A stretch of 64,000 nt of DNA from PALSA-1353 sp036267155. Lineage in GTDB: Bacteria; Planctomycetota; Phycisphaerae; Tepidisphaerales; Tepidisphaeraceae. The position numbers were made by a program, and so were the translations under genes. Shown here in pieces: positions 1 to 8,590 of this stretch; position 1 is the first letter of the stretch, and each line of letters begins with the position of its first letter. A model generated the notes under the pieces. It was not told the DNA's origin. It made no database searches and saw nothing but the letters and a program-made list of their open reading frames with translations. The stretch is taken from assembly GCA_036267155.1 (NCBI GenBank), contig DATAWP010000041.1:62001-126000 (forward strand), given 5' to 3'.

Positions 1-2
1 CG

Positions 3-365
3 GCCCTGCTCGAAGCGTTCATCGGCGGGGCGGGCGTGCTGACGGTTTTCCCAAGAAATTCCTTCGCACCCGTTCTGGGAATTTTCGGACTGGCTGAAAC
101 CGGCAAAATTGCGCTGGGATGGCTGTACAACGCACTGATGGAAAGCTCGCGGTGTCAGGGCTCAGTCGGAAAATTGGCCCTCGGCCTTGCCGTCACGGAC
201 ATGGCCGGCCAACGCATCGGCTTCGGCCAGGCCACCGGCCGGCATTTCGGAAAATACCTCTCCTATATGACGATGTTCATCGGCTTCATGATGGCCGGCT
301 GGACCGAAAAAAAGCAGGCGCTGCACGACATGCTGGCTGGTTGCCTGGTCGTCCGCATACGATAG
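3..365 (+). CDS. RDD-family membrane protein, 3' part only
   Basis: The beginning lies outside the window: the frame is already open at base 3 and ends at TAG 363-365, leaving about 120 residues. A hydrophobic segment around GWLYNALMESS is followed by the block KLALGLAVTDMAG and the closing stretch KKQALHDMLAGCLVV. These match the second half of RDD domains, where a basic patch and the final HDMLAG-like motif are conserved. RDD proteins are small inner-membrane proteins, mostly of unknown role; a few have been linked to ion transport. The fold is fairly sure, the function is not. The next gene starts 79 bases downstream with its own strong ribosome binding site, so co-transcription is not implied. 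Confidence 0.75.
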   Translation, partial: ALLEAFIGGAGVLTVFPRNSFAPVLGIFGLAETGKIALGWLYNALMESSRCQGSVGKLALGLAVTDMAGQRIGFGQATGRHFGKYLSYMTMFIGFMMAGWTEKKQALHDMLAGCLVVRIR

Positions 366-444
366 AACGCGGCGGGGGCCTGTCGTATTTGAGTTCCGGT
401 GCTGGTAGAGTCTGAAATCACTTCGTACCAAACAAGGAGGTCCA

Positions 445-672
445 ATGGCCAAATTCGTGAAAATCGAAGATCTCGTGATCGACCTGGAGAAGATCACTTG
501 TTTCGAGAAGACAGCCGACGACCTTATTATTTGGATTCTCAGCCGCGAAAATCCCGTCGTCTTTCGCAGCGATCAGGGTTCGGCGGTTTATTCGATGCTG
601 CTGAAGGTTTTGGCGCCGGAATCCTGGAAAGTCCCGGCCAGGGAAGGGACGGGCGCATTCAATGAACCCTGA
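445..672 (+). CDS. Small unknown protein (75 aa)
   Basis: Not recognised. The start is well supported: AAGGAGG sits 8-9 bases before ATG 445. The protein is short, acidic and soluble-looking, with alternating hydrophobic residues (IEDLVIDLEKITCFEK, then DDLIIWILS), which suggests a small beta-alpha fold; no signal peptide or membrane helix is visible. Its opening (F-x-x-I-x-x-L-x-I-D-L-x-x-I) resembles that of the next gene (RFDRILIDLDYVYAM), so the two may be distant paralogues or share a fold. The next gene's start is only 47 bases after this stop, so the pair may be one transcript. Coding is likely; function is unknown. Confidence 0.6.
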   Translation: MAKFVKIEDLVIDLEKITCFEKTADDLIIWILSRENPVVFRSDQGSAVYSMLLKVLAPESWKVPAREGTGAFNEP

Positions 673-719
673 ACGTGTACGCTCCCAATTCCTATTTGAA
701 AGCCACAAGGAGAATCATC

Positions 720-1115
720 ATGGCTTTGACGCGGTTCGACAGAATTCTGATTGACCTCGACTACGTTTACGCCATGACCGTCTCCGAATGGCTCGGTGAA
801 GACTACAGGAATCCCGCCGAGCTATCGATCTTTTCCGACATTCCTCATCTTGCACCGGGCCAAGAGGTGGCATCAATTACCGGAACTGGCGCCGTCGCCG
901 CATGGAATAGAATCATCTCGGACAAACAGCTCACGATTGCCGGAAGCGTTGCCTTCGATCTGTCGAAGGTCTGCGGGGTCAGAATTTCCGAAGATCATTT
1001 GGTGGGCACCATGGTCTTCCGTTTCAACGATCAACGCGGCGCTACCCTGGCCCTGGACGCATTGGCCGCAGACACCATCTGGCACCATCCTGAATTGTTT
1101 GTTGAACCTGAATGA
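720..1115 (+). CDS. Unknown protein (131 aa)
   Basis: Not recognised. ATG 720 is preferred over an in-frame start at 675 because AAGGAGAA lies 5-6 bases upstream of it. The product is soluble-looking and has the opening RFDRILIDLDYVYAMTVSEW, reminiscent of the preceding small protein. The middle (SITGTGAVAAWNRIISDKQL) and the end (RGATLALDALAADTIWHHPEL) show no catalytic motif that can be named. Three short frames of similar style follow one another at 445-1572, which looks like a small accessory cluster. An immunity-protein or structural role would be a guess. Confidence 0.6.
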   Translation: MALTRFDRILIDLDYVYAMTVSEWLGEDYRNPAELSIFSDIPHLAPGQEVASITGTGAVAAWNRIISDKQLTIAGSVAFDLSKVCGVRISEDHLVGTMVFRFNDQRGATLALDALAADTIWHHPELFVEPE

Positions 1116-1116
1116 G

Positions 1117-1572
1117 GGAGGGGGTGCGATTGATACTAGTGCCATAGAACTGGCACTGGTAAAGTTTGAATTCTCCCGATTTATTGGTGAGGATATGCAC
1201 ATGGAATTCCTAAATGGCGCGACACTGGAAACCGTCTCGGGAAAAATAGTCGCGGTAATCCTGAAAAGCCCCACGCCGCAAGTATTAACTGTAGAATGCT
1301 TGGCCCTGCTTAAAGATTGAAAGCTATTTGTAGATTGCCTCCCAAAACGACCGGGAAAATATGTTGTGTCCGTTCCCGACGATGCTGTCATTTCTAGCCG
1401 ATCGGAAACGGCTCCAAAAGAAGTCCCCGGAGAATTTGCGATAATCATCGGCCCGGAATCCGATGCCGGGAAGCTAACGATCTTTTTTCGCGGAACCCCC
1501 GAAAGCGATGGTAACAATACACACGTTGCACTCCCGGCCCTCGGAACCGCAGAGGCCCACCGCTGCCTATAA
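1117..1572 (+). pseudogene. Possible small gene interrupted by one in-frame stop
   Basis: In frame 1 a protein-like reading runs from just after the previous gene (IDTSAIELALVKFEFSRF and onward, ending CLALLKD), hits TGA 1318-1320, and continues in the same frame as protein-like sequence (KLFVDCLPKRPGKYVVSVPD and onward) to a stop at 1570-1572. No good ATG plus ribosome binding site is seen for the first part; ATG 1195 or 1201 would give only about 40 residues, and GTG 1366 would give 68 residues for the second. The simplest reading is one gene of about 150 codons broken by a nonsense change, but two small neighbouring genes are also possible. No family was recognised. Confidence 0.3.
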
Positions 1573-1869
1573 TTGGTTTGCCGAAACACGCTAGGCGTGT
1601 CTGCGAATGTTCGCTGCATTGCACTGACGATGCCATAAGGCCGGGATTTTTTTGTCTTCATCCTGGAGCATCATATCGGGGCTTTCATGATATCTCCGGG
1701 CTTTCATGATTAATCAGAATTTTGGAACTTAACATAACATGGATTATAGGACGTAGTGGGGCGGGGAAATCGCAGCGAGGCGCGGAGGCCTGAAACCTCT
1801 GAGTCTTTGCGGCTCTGCGTGAGATTCTTTCGCAACGCACGCGTCCCAAGGCGACGCGGCTAAAAGTGG
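1573..1869. repeat. Intergenic stretch with a short tandem repeat
   Basis: No gene is visible. GGGCTTTCATGAT occurs twice, at 1679-1691 and 1698-1710 (19-base period). Further on, at about 1797-1828, the sequence GAGTCTTTGCGGCTCTGCGT resembles one arm of the intergenic repeats built from CTCTGCG-like words found in many environmental bacteria; no matching second arm was found here. Both neighbouring coding units end toward this stretch. Confidence 0.4.
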
Positions 1870-3156
1870 TTATGAATTGGTCGCGGTTTTGACGGCCGAC
1901 TCGACTGTCGAGCGATATTCCGGCGAGACGTGCAGGCGGCGGAACATTAATTGTCTGCTCAATACCTGCGTCAATGGCGAGATCGCGGCGAAAGACGCCA
2001 GGCGGCCGTGGGAATCCTGAACGAGGATGTCTGTGGTCGTGCTTTGGCCGTCGTAGATTTCGTATGGGGTGTTGCCGGGCTCGTCGTAGAACAGATCGTA
2101 ATCCGGATCGCCGCCGGCGGCGGTGACGGCGGCGGATGCGGCGGCCACGAGTTGCCGAACATCGGCGGGGTTTTCGGGCGCGCTCAGATCGATGGTTTTG
2201 TAGAGTTGCCGCTGAAGCAGGCCGCGGCAGAGGCGGGCCAGGACGGGGTCGTCGGAGTTGGTCCACAGTTTCAGGCAATACAGCAGGGAGACATCGTCCA
2301 GCTCCGTGAATTCGTGAACCGTCAATTTGCCCCCCACCAGGGCTTTGAATGCGCCGTCCCTGGAGCCGGGAAAGGGCAGGCGACCCTCATTGGCCAATCG
2401 TCTGGCTCGCCGCAGGGCCAGCTTCAGCATTCCCTCGGCCGTGCGGACGACTTTGTGGAAATAGACGTTGCGATACATGTGGTAGCGCGATTGCAAATAG
2501 GCTTCGACGGCACTGACGCCTTTGTTGGCCACCGCCAGGCGTGAACTGGTCTGGTCCACGGTCAGGGCGTGCAGGAGCCAGCGCAGATCGAAGCCTCCGT
2601 ATTTGCTTCCGGTCATGAGATTGTCGCGAAGCAGATAATCGCAGCGATCGGCATCGAGTTGGCTCGAAAGAATATCGTTGTAAAAATTCCGGGCGTCCGG
2701 CGATTGCAGGAGTCGGGCCACCCGGTTCGGCAGATCGGAATTGTTTTCCGCCAGGACGCGATGCACGTCGCTGGCCGGGTCCTGGATCATGAGGACGGTG
2801 AGTTTTTCGTGTGAGATGCCGCTGACGTCCTCGAAGACGTGGCTGAGCGGTCCGTGGCCGAGATCGTGTAGAAGCGCCGCCGCCAGGCAGGCGGTGGCGT
2901 CGGCTTCGTCGATGCGGATGGATTGGCCCAGATGTTCGAGCATTTGCCGGGCGGTTTCCATCACGCCAAGGCTGTGGCTGTAGCGGGAATGGTCGGCGCC
3001 GGGATAGACCAGCGACGCCATGCCGAGTTGACGGATGCGGCGCAGGCGCTGGATTTCGGCCGTGTTGATGAGCCGGAAGAGCGTCGCGTCCCTCGGGCGC
3101 TCGAGATGAAACGCGATGACATCATGCACCGGATCACGGATGATCTTTTCGGGCAT
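1870..3156 (-). CDS. HD-domain phosphohydrolase (SAMHD1/dGTPase-like)
   Basis: The 428-residue protein carries a full HD metal-binding set in its first half: H61 in HSRYSHSLGV, H97-D98 in LLHDLGHGPLSHVFED, and a later Asp in SSQLDADRCDYLLRD. The order and spacing, with DPVHDVI near the N-terminus and the motif GADHSRYSHSLG, match the SAMHD1/dNTP triphosphohydrolase-like branch of HD hydrolases (COG1078-like). By family it is expected to cleave nucleoside phosphates, possibly dNTPs, in the cytoplasm; the exact substrate cannot be read from sequence. The C-terminal third is less conserved. It stands alone, 420 bases downstream of a PilZ gene on the same strand with a strong hairpin between, so it is probably transcribed separately. 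Confidence 0.88.
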   Translation of the reverse strand: MPEKIIRDPVHDVIAFHLERPRDATLFRLINTAEIQRLRRIRQLGMASLVYPGADHSRYSHSLGVMETARQMLEHLGQSIRIDEADATACLAAALLHDLGHGPLSHVFEDVSGISHEKLTVLMIQDPASDVHRVLAENNSDLPNRVARLLQSPDARNFYNDILSSQLDADRCDYLLRDNLMTGSKYGGFDLRWLLHALTVDQTSSRLAVANKGVSAVEAYLQSRYHMYRNVYFHKVVRTAEGMLKLALRRARRLANEGRLPFPGSRDGAFKALVGGKLTVHEFTELDDVSLLYCLKLWTNSDDPVLARLCRGLLQRQLYKTIDLSAPENPADVRQLVAAASAAVTAAGGDPDYDLFYDEPGNTPYEIYDGQSTTTDILVQDSHGRLASFAAISPLTQVLSRQLMFRRLHVSPEYRSTVESAVKTATNS

Positions 3157-3344
3157 TTTTGTAATGTACAGTCAGTCCCGCGAAATGGGAAAAATGGCGT
3201 GCCTACGCTCCGGGGGCGGCCGCGTCCAGTTTTCAGTAGCATCGTTGATGGACCAGGGCCGTTTCGGCGGGAGCCCATGTGAAGTTATCGATTGTCGCGA
3301 CCGCTTTGTGCCCGCGAAGCCGACTTGATTTCCCAAATGCGAAT

Positions 3345-3398
3345 GTGGGGGCGGCGGGAAAACCCATGCGGCCCCAAGGGTTTTCCCGCCACCCCCAC
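3345..3398. repeat. Long G/C-rich hairpin
   Basis: The arms GTGGGGG (3345-3351) and CCCCCAC (3392-3398) continue into GGCGGGAAAACCC (3353-3365) and GGGTTTTCCCGCC (3378-3390). That is 20 paired bases with one unpaired position on each side (3352 and 3391) and a 12-base loop. It is the only structure seen in the 420-base gap between the PilZ gene and the HD hydrolase. It lies downstream of the PilZ stop, so it could terminate that transcript, but no T-run follows on either strand. Confidence 0.6.
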
Positions 3399-3575
3399 CA
3401 CCCTTTCCACTTCCCCTAACCGTCCAGCAGAAGAAATATGGGCGAACGAAAGACCGGCTCGGTAGCTCAGGCCACGACGGAATTTCCAAGTCCGTTCAGC
3501 AAGCTGCCGGCGAACCAGTCCGCATCTGCGAAGGTCCTTTCGACTTGCCCAAGTTGGAATGCGGTTGCCCTGTGT

Positions 3576-3959
3576 TTACGCCGCGTCGGCTTGGGCGGCG
3601 ATGGTGGCCATGAATTCCACGCCGGCAAAGAGGGTGCGGGAACTGCTGTCGGGAGAGCGGCTGACCCAGACGATGCGCGCGGGGATCATTTGGCGGCGAT
3701 TGGCCAGTGGTTGGCCGGATTCGCCGAGGCCGACGTGGATGCTCAAGAGTTTTCCGGGTCGGACGGGCATGGAGGAGGGAAGCTCCAGCCGCAGGCCGGT
3801 GGCGCAGACATCCTGGGTCTGGCCGCCGAAATAGCGAGCGGAAGTTGGCTCGAAAACCTTGATGGGCCGGGCCTGTTGTATGCGCAGTCCGCGGCGACGC
3901 TCGGTACCGCCGTCAACGCTCGTATCCTCTTGCGGATTGGATTGCGACAAGGTCAACAT
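3576..3959 (-). CDS. PilZ domain protein
   Basis: A 127-residue protein consisting of little more than one PilZ domain, a c-di-GMP receptor module. The hallmark parts are present: an arginine cluster ERRRGLR at the start of the domain and, after a beta strand, the D-x-S-x-x-G-like motif as DVCATGLRLELP, with the usual Ser replaced by Cys. The ending FAGVEFM is also typical of PilZ. The start at 3959 is preferred to an in-frame one at 3983 because GGAGG lies 7 bases upstream of it. Binding of c-di-GMP is plausible because the Arg motif is kept. The partner process cannot be deduced from the neighbours. A second PilZ gene (33585-34193) lies next to a GGDEF protein elsewhere in the window. Confidence 0.8.
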   Translation of the reverse strand: MLTLSQSNPQEDTSVDGGTERRRGLRIQQARPIKVFEPTSARYFGGQTQDVCATGLRLELPSSMPVRPGKLLSIHVGLGESGQPLANRRQMIPARIVWVSRSPDSSSRTLFAGVEFMATIAAQADAA

Positions 3960-4048
3960 ATTGAGGCCTCCACGTCCTGGCAAAACTCTTAACTATTGAG
4001 TTATCGGAACGATGGGCTGGGGAATTGAAAGAAAATGGGGGAGAATTA

Positions 4049-4132
4049 GTGATTAGTGGCTGGCGGCTGATGGTTGGTGAAACACGGGGCGCCGGACCGC
4101 CATCTGACCAATAACCACTAGCCACTAACCAC
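4049..4132. repeat. Inverted repeat upstream of leuS
   Basis: The left arm 4049-4074 (containing TTAGTGGCT) and right arm 4107-4132 (containing AGCCACTAA) are about 26 bases each. They pair with roughly seven mismatches, mostly transitions, around a 32-base loop. The arms look degenerate and built from short repeated words (TAGTGG, GTGGTT), the style of dispersed intergenic repeats. It ends about 24 bases before the leuS start, so a role in leuS expression is possible, but a passive repeat is equally likely. Confidence 0.55.
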
Positions 4133-4155
4133 GTCCACCCACTATATTCTCCTTC

Positions 4156-7047
4156 ATGCCCTACAACTTCACCGCGATTGAGAAGAAATGGCAGCAGTTC
4201 TGGCTTCAGAACGGGTCATTTCGGACGCTGGAACCGGCCCAGGCCGGCAAGATGCCCAAATCATACATCCTGGATATGTTCCCATATCCGAGCGGCGCCG
4301 GCTTGCACGTGGGGCATCCCGAGGGGTACACCGCCACCGACATCGTTGCGCGATATCTCCGCATGAAGGGACACAACGTCCTGCATCCGATGGGGTGGGA
4401 CGCCTTTGGCCTGCCCGCGGAGCAATATGCCATCAAGCAGAACGTCCAACCGCGCATCACGACCGAGCAAAACATCGCCAACTTTCGCCGGCAGATTCAG
4501 ATGCTGGGGTTGAGTTATGACTGGGATCGGGAGATCGACACGACCGATCCATCCTATTACCGATGGACGCAGTGGATTTTCCTTCAGCTTTTCAACAGCT
4601 ATTTCGATCCCGTCGAGAACAAGGCCCAGCCGATCAGCCAACTGATGCACGAATTGAAAAATGGGAAGCTGGTCGTCGCGCCGGATGGATCGATTCATCT
4701 GAATCCGACGCAGGAGGGGATGGACGCGATCGGCGGAGAGATGCGCATCGAGCGGCTCTGGCACGAACTGGAAGAATCCGAGCGGCGCGACGCGATCGAC
4801 GGCCAACGGCTGGCGTACATGGACGACGCCCTGGTCAACTGGTGTGCCGGCCTCGGCACGGTACTGGCCAATGAAGAAGTCATCGACGGCAAGAGCGAAG
4901 TCGGCGGATTCCCCGTCGTCAGGCAGCCCATGCGGCAATGGGTGCTGCGCATCACCGCGTATGCGGAGCGATTGCTGGGCGATCTGGAATCCCTGCAATG
5001 GCCGGAATCTCTGAAGGAAATGCAGCGGAACTGGATCGGCAAGAGCGTGGGGTCGGAAGTGGATTTCGACATCGATCCGGCCAGTGTCCCCCCCGCCAGT
5101 GCGGGGCAGAATGATGAAGAGTTGATGGTGACGGTTTACACGACCCGTCCGGATACGCTGTATGGCGCGACATACATGGTTCTGTCGCCGGAGCATCCGC
5201 TGGTTTCGCGTATTACTTCGCTTGCGAACCGCCCCGCCGTCGATGCGTATCGCGCAGCCGTCGCCCATCGTTCGGAGCGCGACCGATTGGCCGAGACGAA
5301 GGACAAAACCGGCGCCTTCACCGGTGCGTATGCGGTCAATCCGGTCAACGATGAACGGATTCCGATCTGGATCGCGGATTACGTGCTGATGGGCTACGGC
5401 ACCGGTGCGATCATGGCGGTGCCGGCACACGATCAGCGCGATTACGAGTTCGCGACGAAATTTAAATTGCCGATCAGGACGGTGGTGAAGCCGAGGGATG
5501 GCTCGCAGCCCCCCGCCAGGCGAGCGTTTGAGGAGCCGGGCATTGCGGTGAACAGCCTGGCGATCAATGGCCTGCCTACGGCCGAGGCCAAGGAACGCAT
5601 GATTCACGTCCTGAGTGCCGAAGGCACTGGCCGACCTTCGGTGAAATACAAGCTGCGCGATTGGATTTTCAGCCGGCAGCGCTATTGGGGTGAGCCGTTT
5701 CCGATCATTCTCGACGCGGAGGGCAATGCGTATGCGGTGCCGGAGGAGCAGCTTCCGGTGACGTTGCCGGAAGTATCCGATTTCCGCCCCACCGGCACGC
5801 TCGAGCCGCCGCTGAGCAAGGCCAGGGACTGGATGAACGTCACGCTCGATGGCCAACCGGCCGTGCGCGAGACCAACACGATGCCGCAATGGGCGGGAAG
5901 CTGCTGGTATTACCTGCGGTATATCGATCCGCGCAATCCGAATCGTTTTGTCGATCCGGAGAAGGAGCGGTATTGGATGCCGGTGGATTTGTACGTGGGC
6001 GGGGCCGAACACGCGGTGCTGCATCTGCTGTATTCACGTTTCTGGCACAAGGTGCTTTTTGATCTTGGGCATGTTTCGACGCCCGAGCCATTCCAACGGC
6101 TCGTGAACCAGGGAACGATTCTGGGCGAGGCGGAGTACACGCTGTACGAGACGGCCGACAAGCGGGCGGTGAGTGCGGCCGATGTCGAAATGGCTTATGA
6201 CGCCGCGACCGACACAGCCGAAGCGAAGATCGCATCCACCGGCGAAAAAGTTTTTCCCCGCCGGATCGAGGAAACGGATGTCCAGCGGACCAAGGACGGG
6301 TGGGCACTTAAATCCGACCCGGCCATCGCGGTCGATTCGCGCAGCTTCAAAATGAGCAAGAGCCGGGGAAATGTCGTTACCCCGGACCAGATCGTCGGCG
6401 ATTACGGAGCGGACACGTTCCGGTTGTACGAGATGTACATGGGCCCGCTGGAGGCGCAGAAGCCGTGGAATACGCGCGATATCGTCGGCATGTCGAGATT
6501 TCTCAACGGCGTTTATCGTAATCTCGTCGGGGATGAGGAGGCCGGAAAGACCGCGCAAATTGTCGATGCCCCCCCGCCGCCGGAAATCGACCGGCAATTG
6601 CATCGGACGATCAAAAAAGTCGCCGAGGATATTGAATCGCTGCGGTTCAACACGGCCATCGCGGAACTGATCAAGCTGAATAACGAAATCGGCCGCCTCG
6701 CCTCCGGCGTGTCGCGGGAACTCGCGGAAACATTTGTTCTGCTTCTCGCGCCGTTTGCGCCGCACCTGGCGGAGGAGATTTGGAGTCGGCTTGGTCATTC
6801 GACGAGCCTTGCGCGGCATCCCTGGCCCAAATATGATGAGGCCAAGTTGACCGAATCCACGTTGGAATTGCCGGTGCAGATCAACGGGAAGCTGCGCGGG
6901 ACGGTTTCCGTGTCCGCCGAGGCAAGCGAGGAGCAGGTTCTCGATGCCGCGCAGAATGTCGCCAGCGTCAAGCCGTGGCTGGCGGGCAAAACGATCGCCA
7001 AGAAGATTTATGTGCAGAAGAAGCTGGTGAGCTTTGTTGTGAAATGA
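4156..7047 (+). CDS. leuS: Leucyl-tRNA synthetase
   Basis: Charges tRNA-Leu with leucine in the cytoplasm, using ATP. At 963 residues it is slightly longer than typical bacterial LeuRS. The class I signatures are clear: the HIGH motif as HVGH at residues 51-54 within PYPSGAGLHVGHPEGYTATD, and KMSKS at 732-736. Between them is the editing domain (TTRPDTLYGATYMVLSPEHP and GYGTGAIMAVPAHDQRDYEF, including the conserved Asp of the hydrolytic pocket). The anticodon-binding region follows, and the C-terminal domain ends with VQINGKLRG-like and AGKTIAKKIYV sequence. The start ATG 4156 gives the usual N-terminus YNFTAIEKKWQ. It overlaps the next gene by 4 bases (ATGA), so it heads a three-gene operon. 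An inverted repeat lies just upstream. Confidence 0.98.
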   Translation: MPYNFTAIEKKWQQFWLQNGSFRTLEPAQAGKMPKSYILDMFPYPSGAGLHVGHPEGYTATDIVARYLRMKGHNVLHPMGWDAFGLPAEQYAIKQNVQPRITTEQNIANFRRQIQMLGLSYDWDREIDTTDPSYYRWTQWIFLQLFNSYFDPVENKAQPISQLMHELKNGKLVVAPDGSIHLNPTQEGMDAIGGEMRIERLWHELEESERRDAIDGQRLAYMDDALVNWCAGLGTVLANEEVIDGKSEVGGFPVVRQPMRQWVLRITAYAERLLGDLESLQWPESLKEMQRNWIGKSVGSEVDFDIDPASVPPASAGQNDEELMVTVYTTRPDTLYGATYMVLSPEHPLVSRITSLANRPAVDAYRAAVAHRSERDRLAETKDKTGAFTGAYAVNPVNDERIPIWIADYVLMGYGTGAIMAVPAHDQRDYEFATKFKLPIRTVVKPRDGSQPPARRAFEEPGIAVNSLAINGLPTAEAKERMIHVLSAEGTGRPSVKYKLRDWIFSRQRYWGEPFPIILDAEGNAYAVPEEQLPVTLPEVSDFRPTGTLEPPLSKARDWMNVTLDGQPAVRETNTMPQWAGSCWYYLRYIDPRNPNRFVDPEKERYWMPVDLYVGGAEHAVLHLLYSRFWHKVLFDLGHVSTPEPFQRLVNQGTILGEAEYTLYETADKRAVSAADVEMAYDAATDTAEAKIASTGEKVFPRRIEETDVQRTKDGWALKSDPAIAVDSRSFKMSKSRGNVVTPDQIVGDYGADTFRLYEMYMGPLEAQKPWNTRDIVGMSRFLNGVYRNLVGDEEAGKTAQIVDAPPPPEIDRQLHRTIKKVAEDIESLRFNTAIAELIKLNNEIGRLASGVSRELAETFVLLLAPFAPHLAEEIWSRLGHSTSLARHPWPKYDEAKLTESTLELPVQINGKLRGTVSVSAEASEEQVLDAAQNVASVKPWLAGKTIAKKIYVQKKLVSFVVK

Positions 7048-7616
7048 CTTGTCACATGGGCACGGAAATTGAAGCGAAAATCAAGGTGCCAGACCTGCGC
7101 GGCGTGCGAAAAAAGCTCGAGGCCTCCGGGGCAACGCGCATTGGAAAAGTTCTGGAGTCCAACAGTTTTTACGACACGGCGGCGCGCTCGCTTCAATCGG
7201 CCGACACAGGCCTGCGAATTCGCGTGGCCGTCGATGAAAGCGGCCAAAGCAAATGTACCGTGACCATGAAGGGCCCTCTTCAGCGCGGACAGTTCAAGAC
7301 CCGCGAAGAAACCGAATTTTCAGCCGACGATCCCGGGGCCGTGCGCACGATATTTGAGAATTTGGGATATCACCTTACCCTGTCGTTTCAGAAACACCGG
7401 GAATCGTGGAAGCTGGGAGGCTGCGAGGTGGAGTTGGACGAGCTGCCGTATCTGGGCGCTTACGTCGAAATTGAAGGACCGGGCGAGAAGACCGTGGATG
7501 CCGTGCGGCACTCGTTGGGATTGGAGAATTTGCCGCTGATTGCCACGGGTTACATTTCACTCTTGGCGCGATATCTTGAGGAGCACCAAATTAAGGATCG
7601 GCAGATCAGGTTTTGA
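7044..7616 (+). CDS. CYTH-domain protein (class IV adenylate cyclase-like)
   Basis: The 190-residue product starts with the CYTH signature E-x-E-x-K (TEIEAKIKV). It keeps the pattern of charged beta strands expected for a triphosphate tunnel enzyme: FYDTAARSLQSADTGLRIRV, KCTVTMKGP, KTREETEF, and near the end CEVELDELPYLGAYVEIEG. This is the CyaB / class IV adenylate cyclase subfamily, which also includes inorganic triphosphatases and thiamine-triphosphatase-like enzymes, so the substrate is uncertain. ATG 7044 overlaps the leuS stop (ATGA), pointing to translational coupling; ATG 7056 would give the more usual family N-terminus MGTEIEAK. It overlaps or nearly touches the following MBL-fold gene. 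Confidence 0.85.
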   Translation: MTCHMGTEIEAKIKVPDLRGVRKKLEASGATRIGKVLESNSFYDTAARSLQSADTGLRIRVAVDESGQSKCTVTMKGPLQRGQFKTREETEFSADDPGAVRTIFENLGYHLTLSFQKHRESWKLGGCEVELDELPYLGAYVEIEGPGEKTVDAVRHSLGLENLPLIATGYISLLARYLEEHQIKDRQIRF

Positions 7617-7639
7617 AGTTGATTGCGGTTGCGTGTCGT

Positions 7640-8560
7640 ATGCCGGACAAATCATTCCTCGTCCAAAAATTCGCCAGGCTGCCGCTGGGTCAAATCCACG
7701 TGGTTGGATACAGCGTTGCGGGCGAAGAAACGCTCGTGCAGATTCCCGAGCTGAACGTCTGTTTCGACATCGGTCGATCGCCGTACTTCGCGCTGACCAG
7801 CGACATCATCTGCCTGTCGCATGGACACATGGATCATGTGGCGGGACTCCCCTACTATCTTTCGCAGCGCTGTTTTCAGGGAATGAAGCCGGGGACGATC
7901 CTGCTGCCGCGCGAGTTGGAGCGGCCGATGGACGCGGTGCTGCGGTGCTGGCGGGACGTCGAGCGGCAGGCGACGCCGTACACGCTGATCGGGCTTTCGC
8001 CCGGCGACGTCCACGAGGTCCGCCGCGATTTTATGATCCGCTGCTTTGCAACGCATCATGGCGGACCGAGCCTGGGATTCTCGCTCGTCAGCGTCCGCGA
8101 AAAGCTCAAGCAGGAATACGTGGGCGTCGCCGCGGCGGAACTCGTCGCGATAAAAAAACGGGGCGTGGAGATTCAGTATCGGGTGGAGGTTCCGCTCGTG
8201 GCTTACCTCGGCGACACGACCATGGGTGAAGTATTCGACCATCCCGATGTTCAGAACGCCGAGGTGCTGATTACCGAATGCACGTTCTTCGACGCGGATC
8301 ACAAAAACAAGGCGAAGGTGGGCCGGCATCTGCACGTGGATCACTTCATTGATGCGATTGGCAGGCTCAAGAATCGGGACATCGTTCTGATTCACGTCTC
8401 GCGCCGAACCGGGGTTCGCCGGGCGCGCGGCCTGCTACGCCGACAGATCGGCGACGAGCGGATGAAAAACATTCATTTCCTGATGGACTTTGAGGGAGCG
8501 ATGGACGGCGGCGATATCGACAGCATTCTGCCCGCGCCGCCATCCGAGAATTCGGAGTAA
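7640..8560 (+). CDS. Metallo-beta-lactamase-fold hydrolase, RNase Z-like
   Basis: A 306-residue soluble protein with the H-x-H-x-D-H metal motif (SHGHMDHVAG). Further ligands expected of the RNase Z / Elac-type branch follow: the His of FATHHGGPSLGF, the Asp of AYLGDTTMG, and a His in LHVDHF. The fold and di-zinc hydrolase class are firm. Whether it truly matures tRNA 3' ends is an inference; the company of leuS and a tRNA-Arg gene lacking an encoded CCA elsewhere in the window fits but does not prove it. Start choice is open: ATG 7640 is used here, while TTG 7613 overlaps the stop of the CYTH gene by 4 bases and would add 9 residues. It is the last gene of the leuS group. Confidence 0.8.
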   Translation: MPDKSFLVQKFARLPLGQIHVVGYSVAGEETLVQIPELNVCFDIGRSPYFALTSDIICLSHGHMDHVAGLPYYLSQRCFQGMKPGTILLPRELERPMDAVLRCWRDVERQATPYTLIGLSPGDVHEVRRDFMIRCFATHHGGPSLGFSLVSVREKLKQEYVGVAAAELVAIKKRGVEIQYRVEVPLVAYLGDTTMGEVFDHPDVQNAEVLITECTFFDADHKNKAKVGRHLHVDHFIDAIGRLKNRDIVLIHVSRRTGVRRARGLLRRQIGDERMKNIHFLMDFEGAMDGGDIDSILPAPPSENSE

Positions 8561-8590
8561 TCCGCGCAGCACCGGAAATACATCCGGCGC

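Noticed and set aside
3436..3545. tRNA-like beginning (GGCTCGGTAGCTCAG)
   Set aside because: The D-arm-like word is present, but no T-arm, no pairing acceptor stem and no matching anticodon stem follow.
4261..6024. Long open frame on the minus strand across leuS (587 codons)
   Set aside because: It lies wholly opposite leuS, has no family motif and an Arg/His-rich composition expected for the antisense of a G/C-rich gene.
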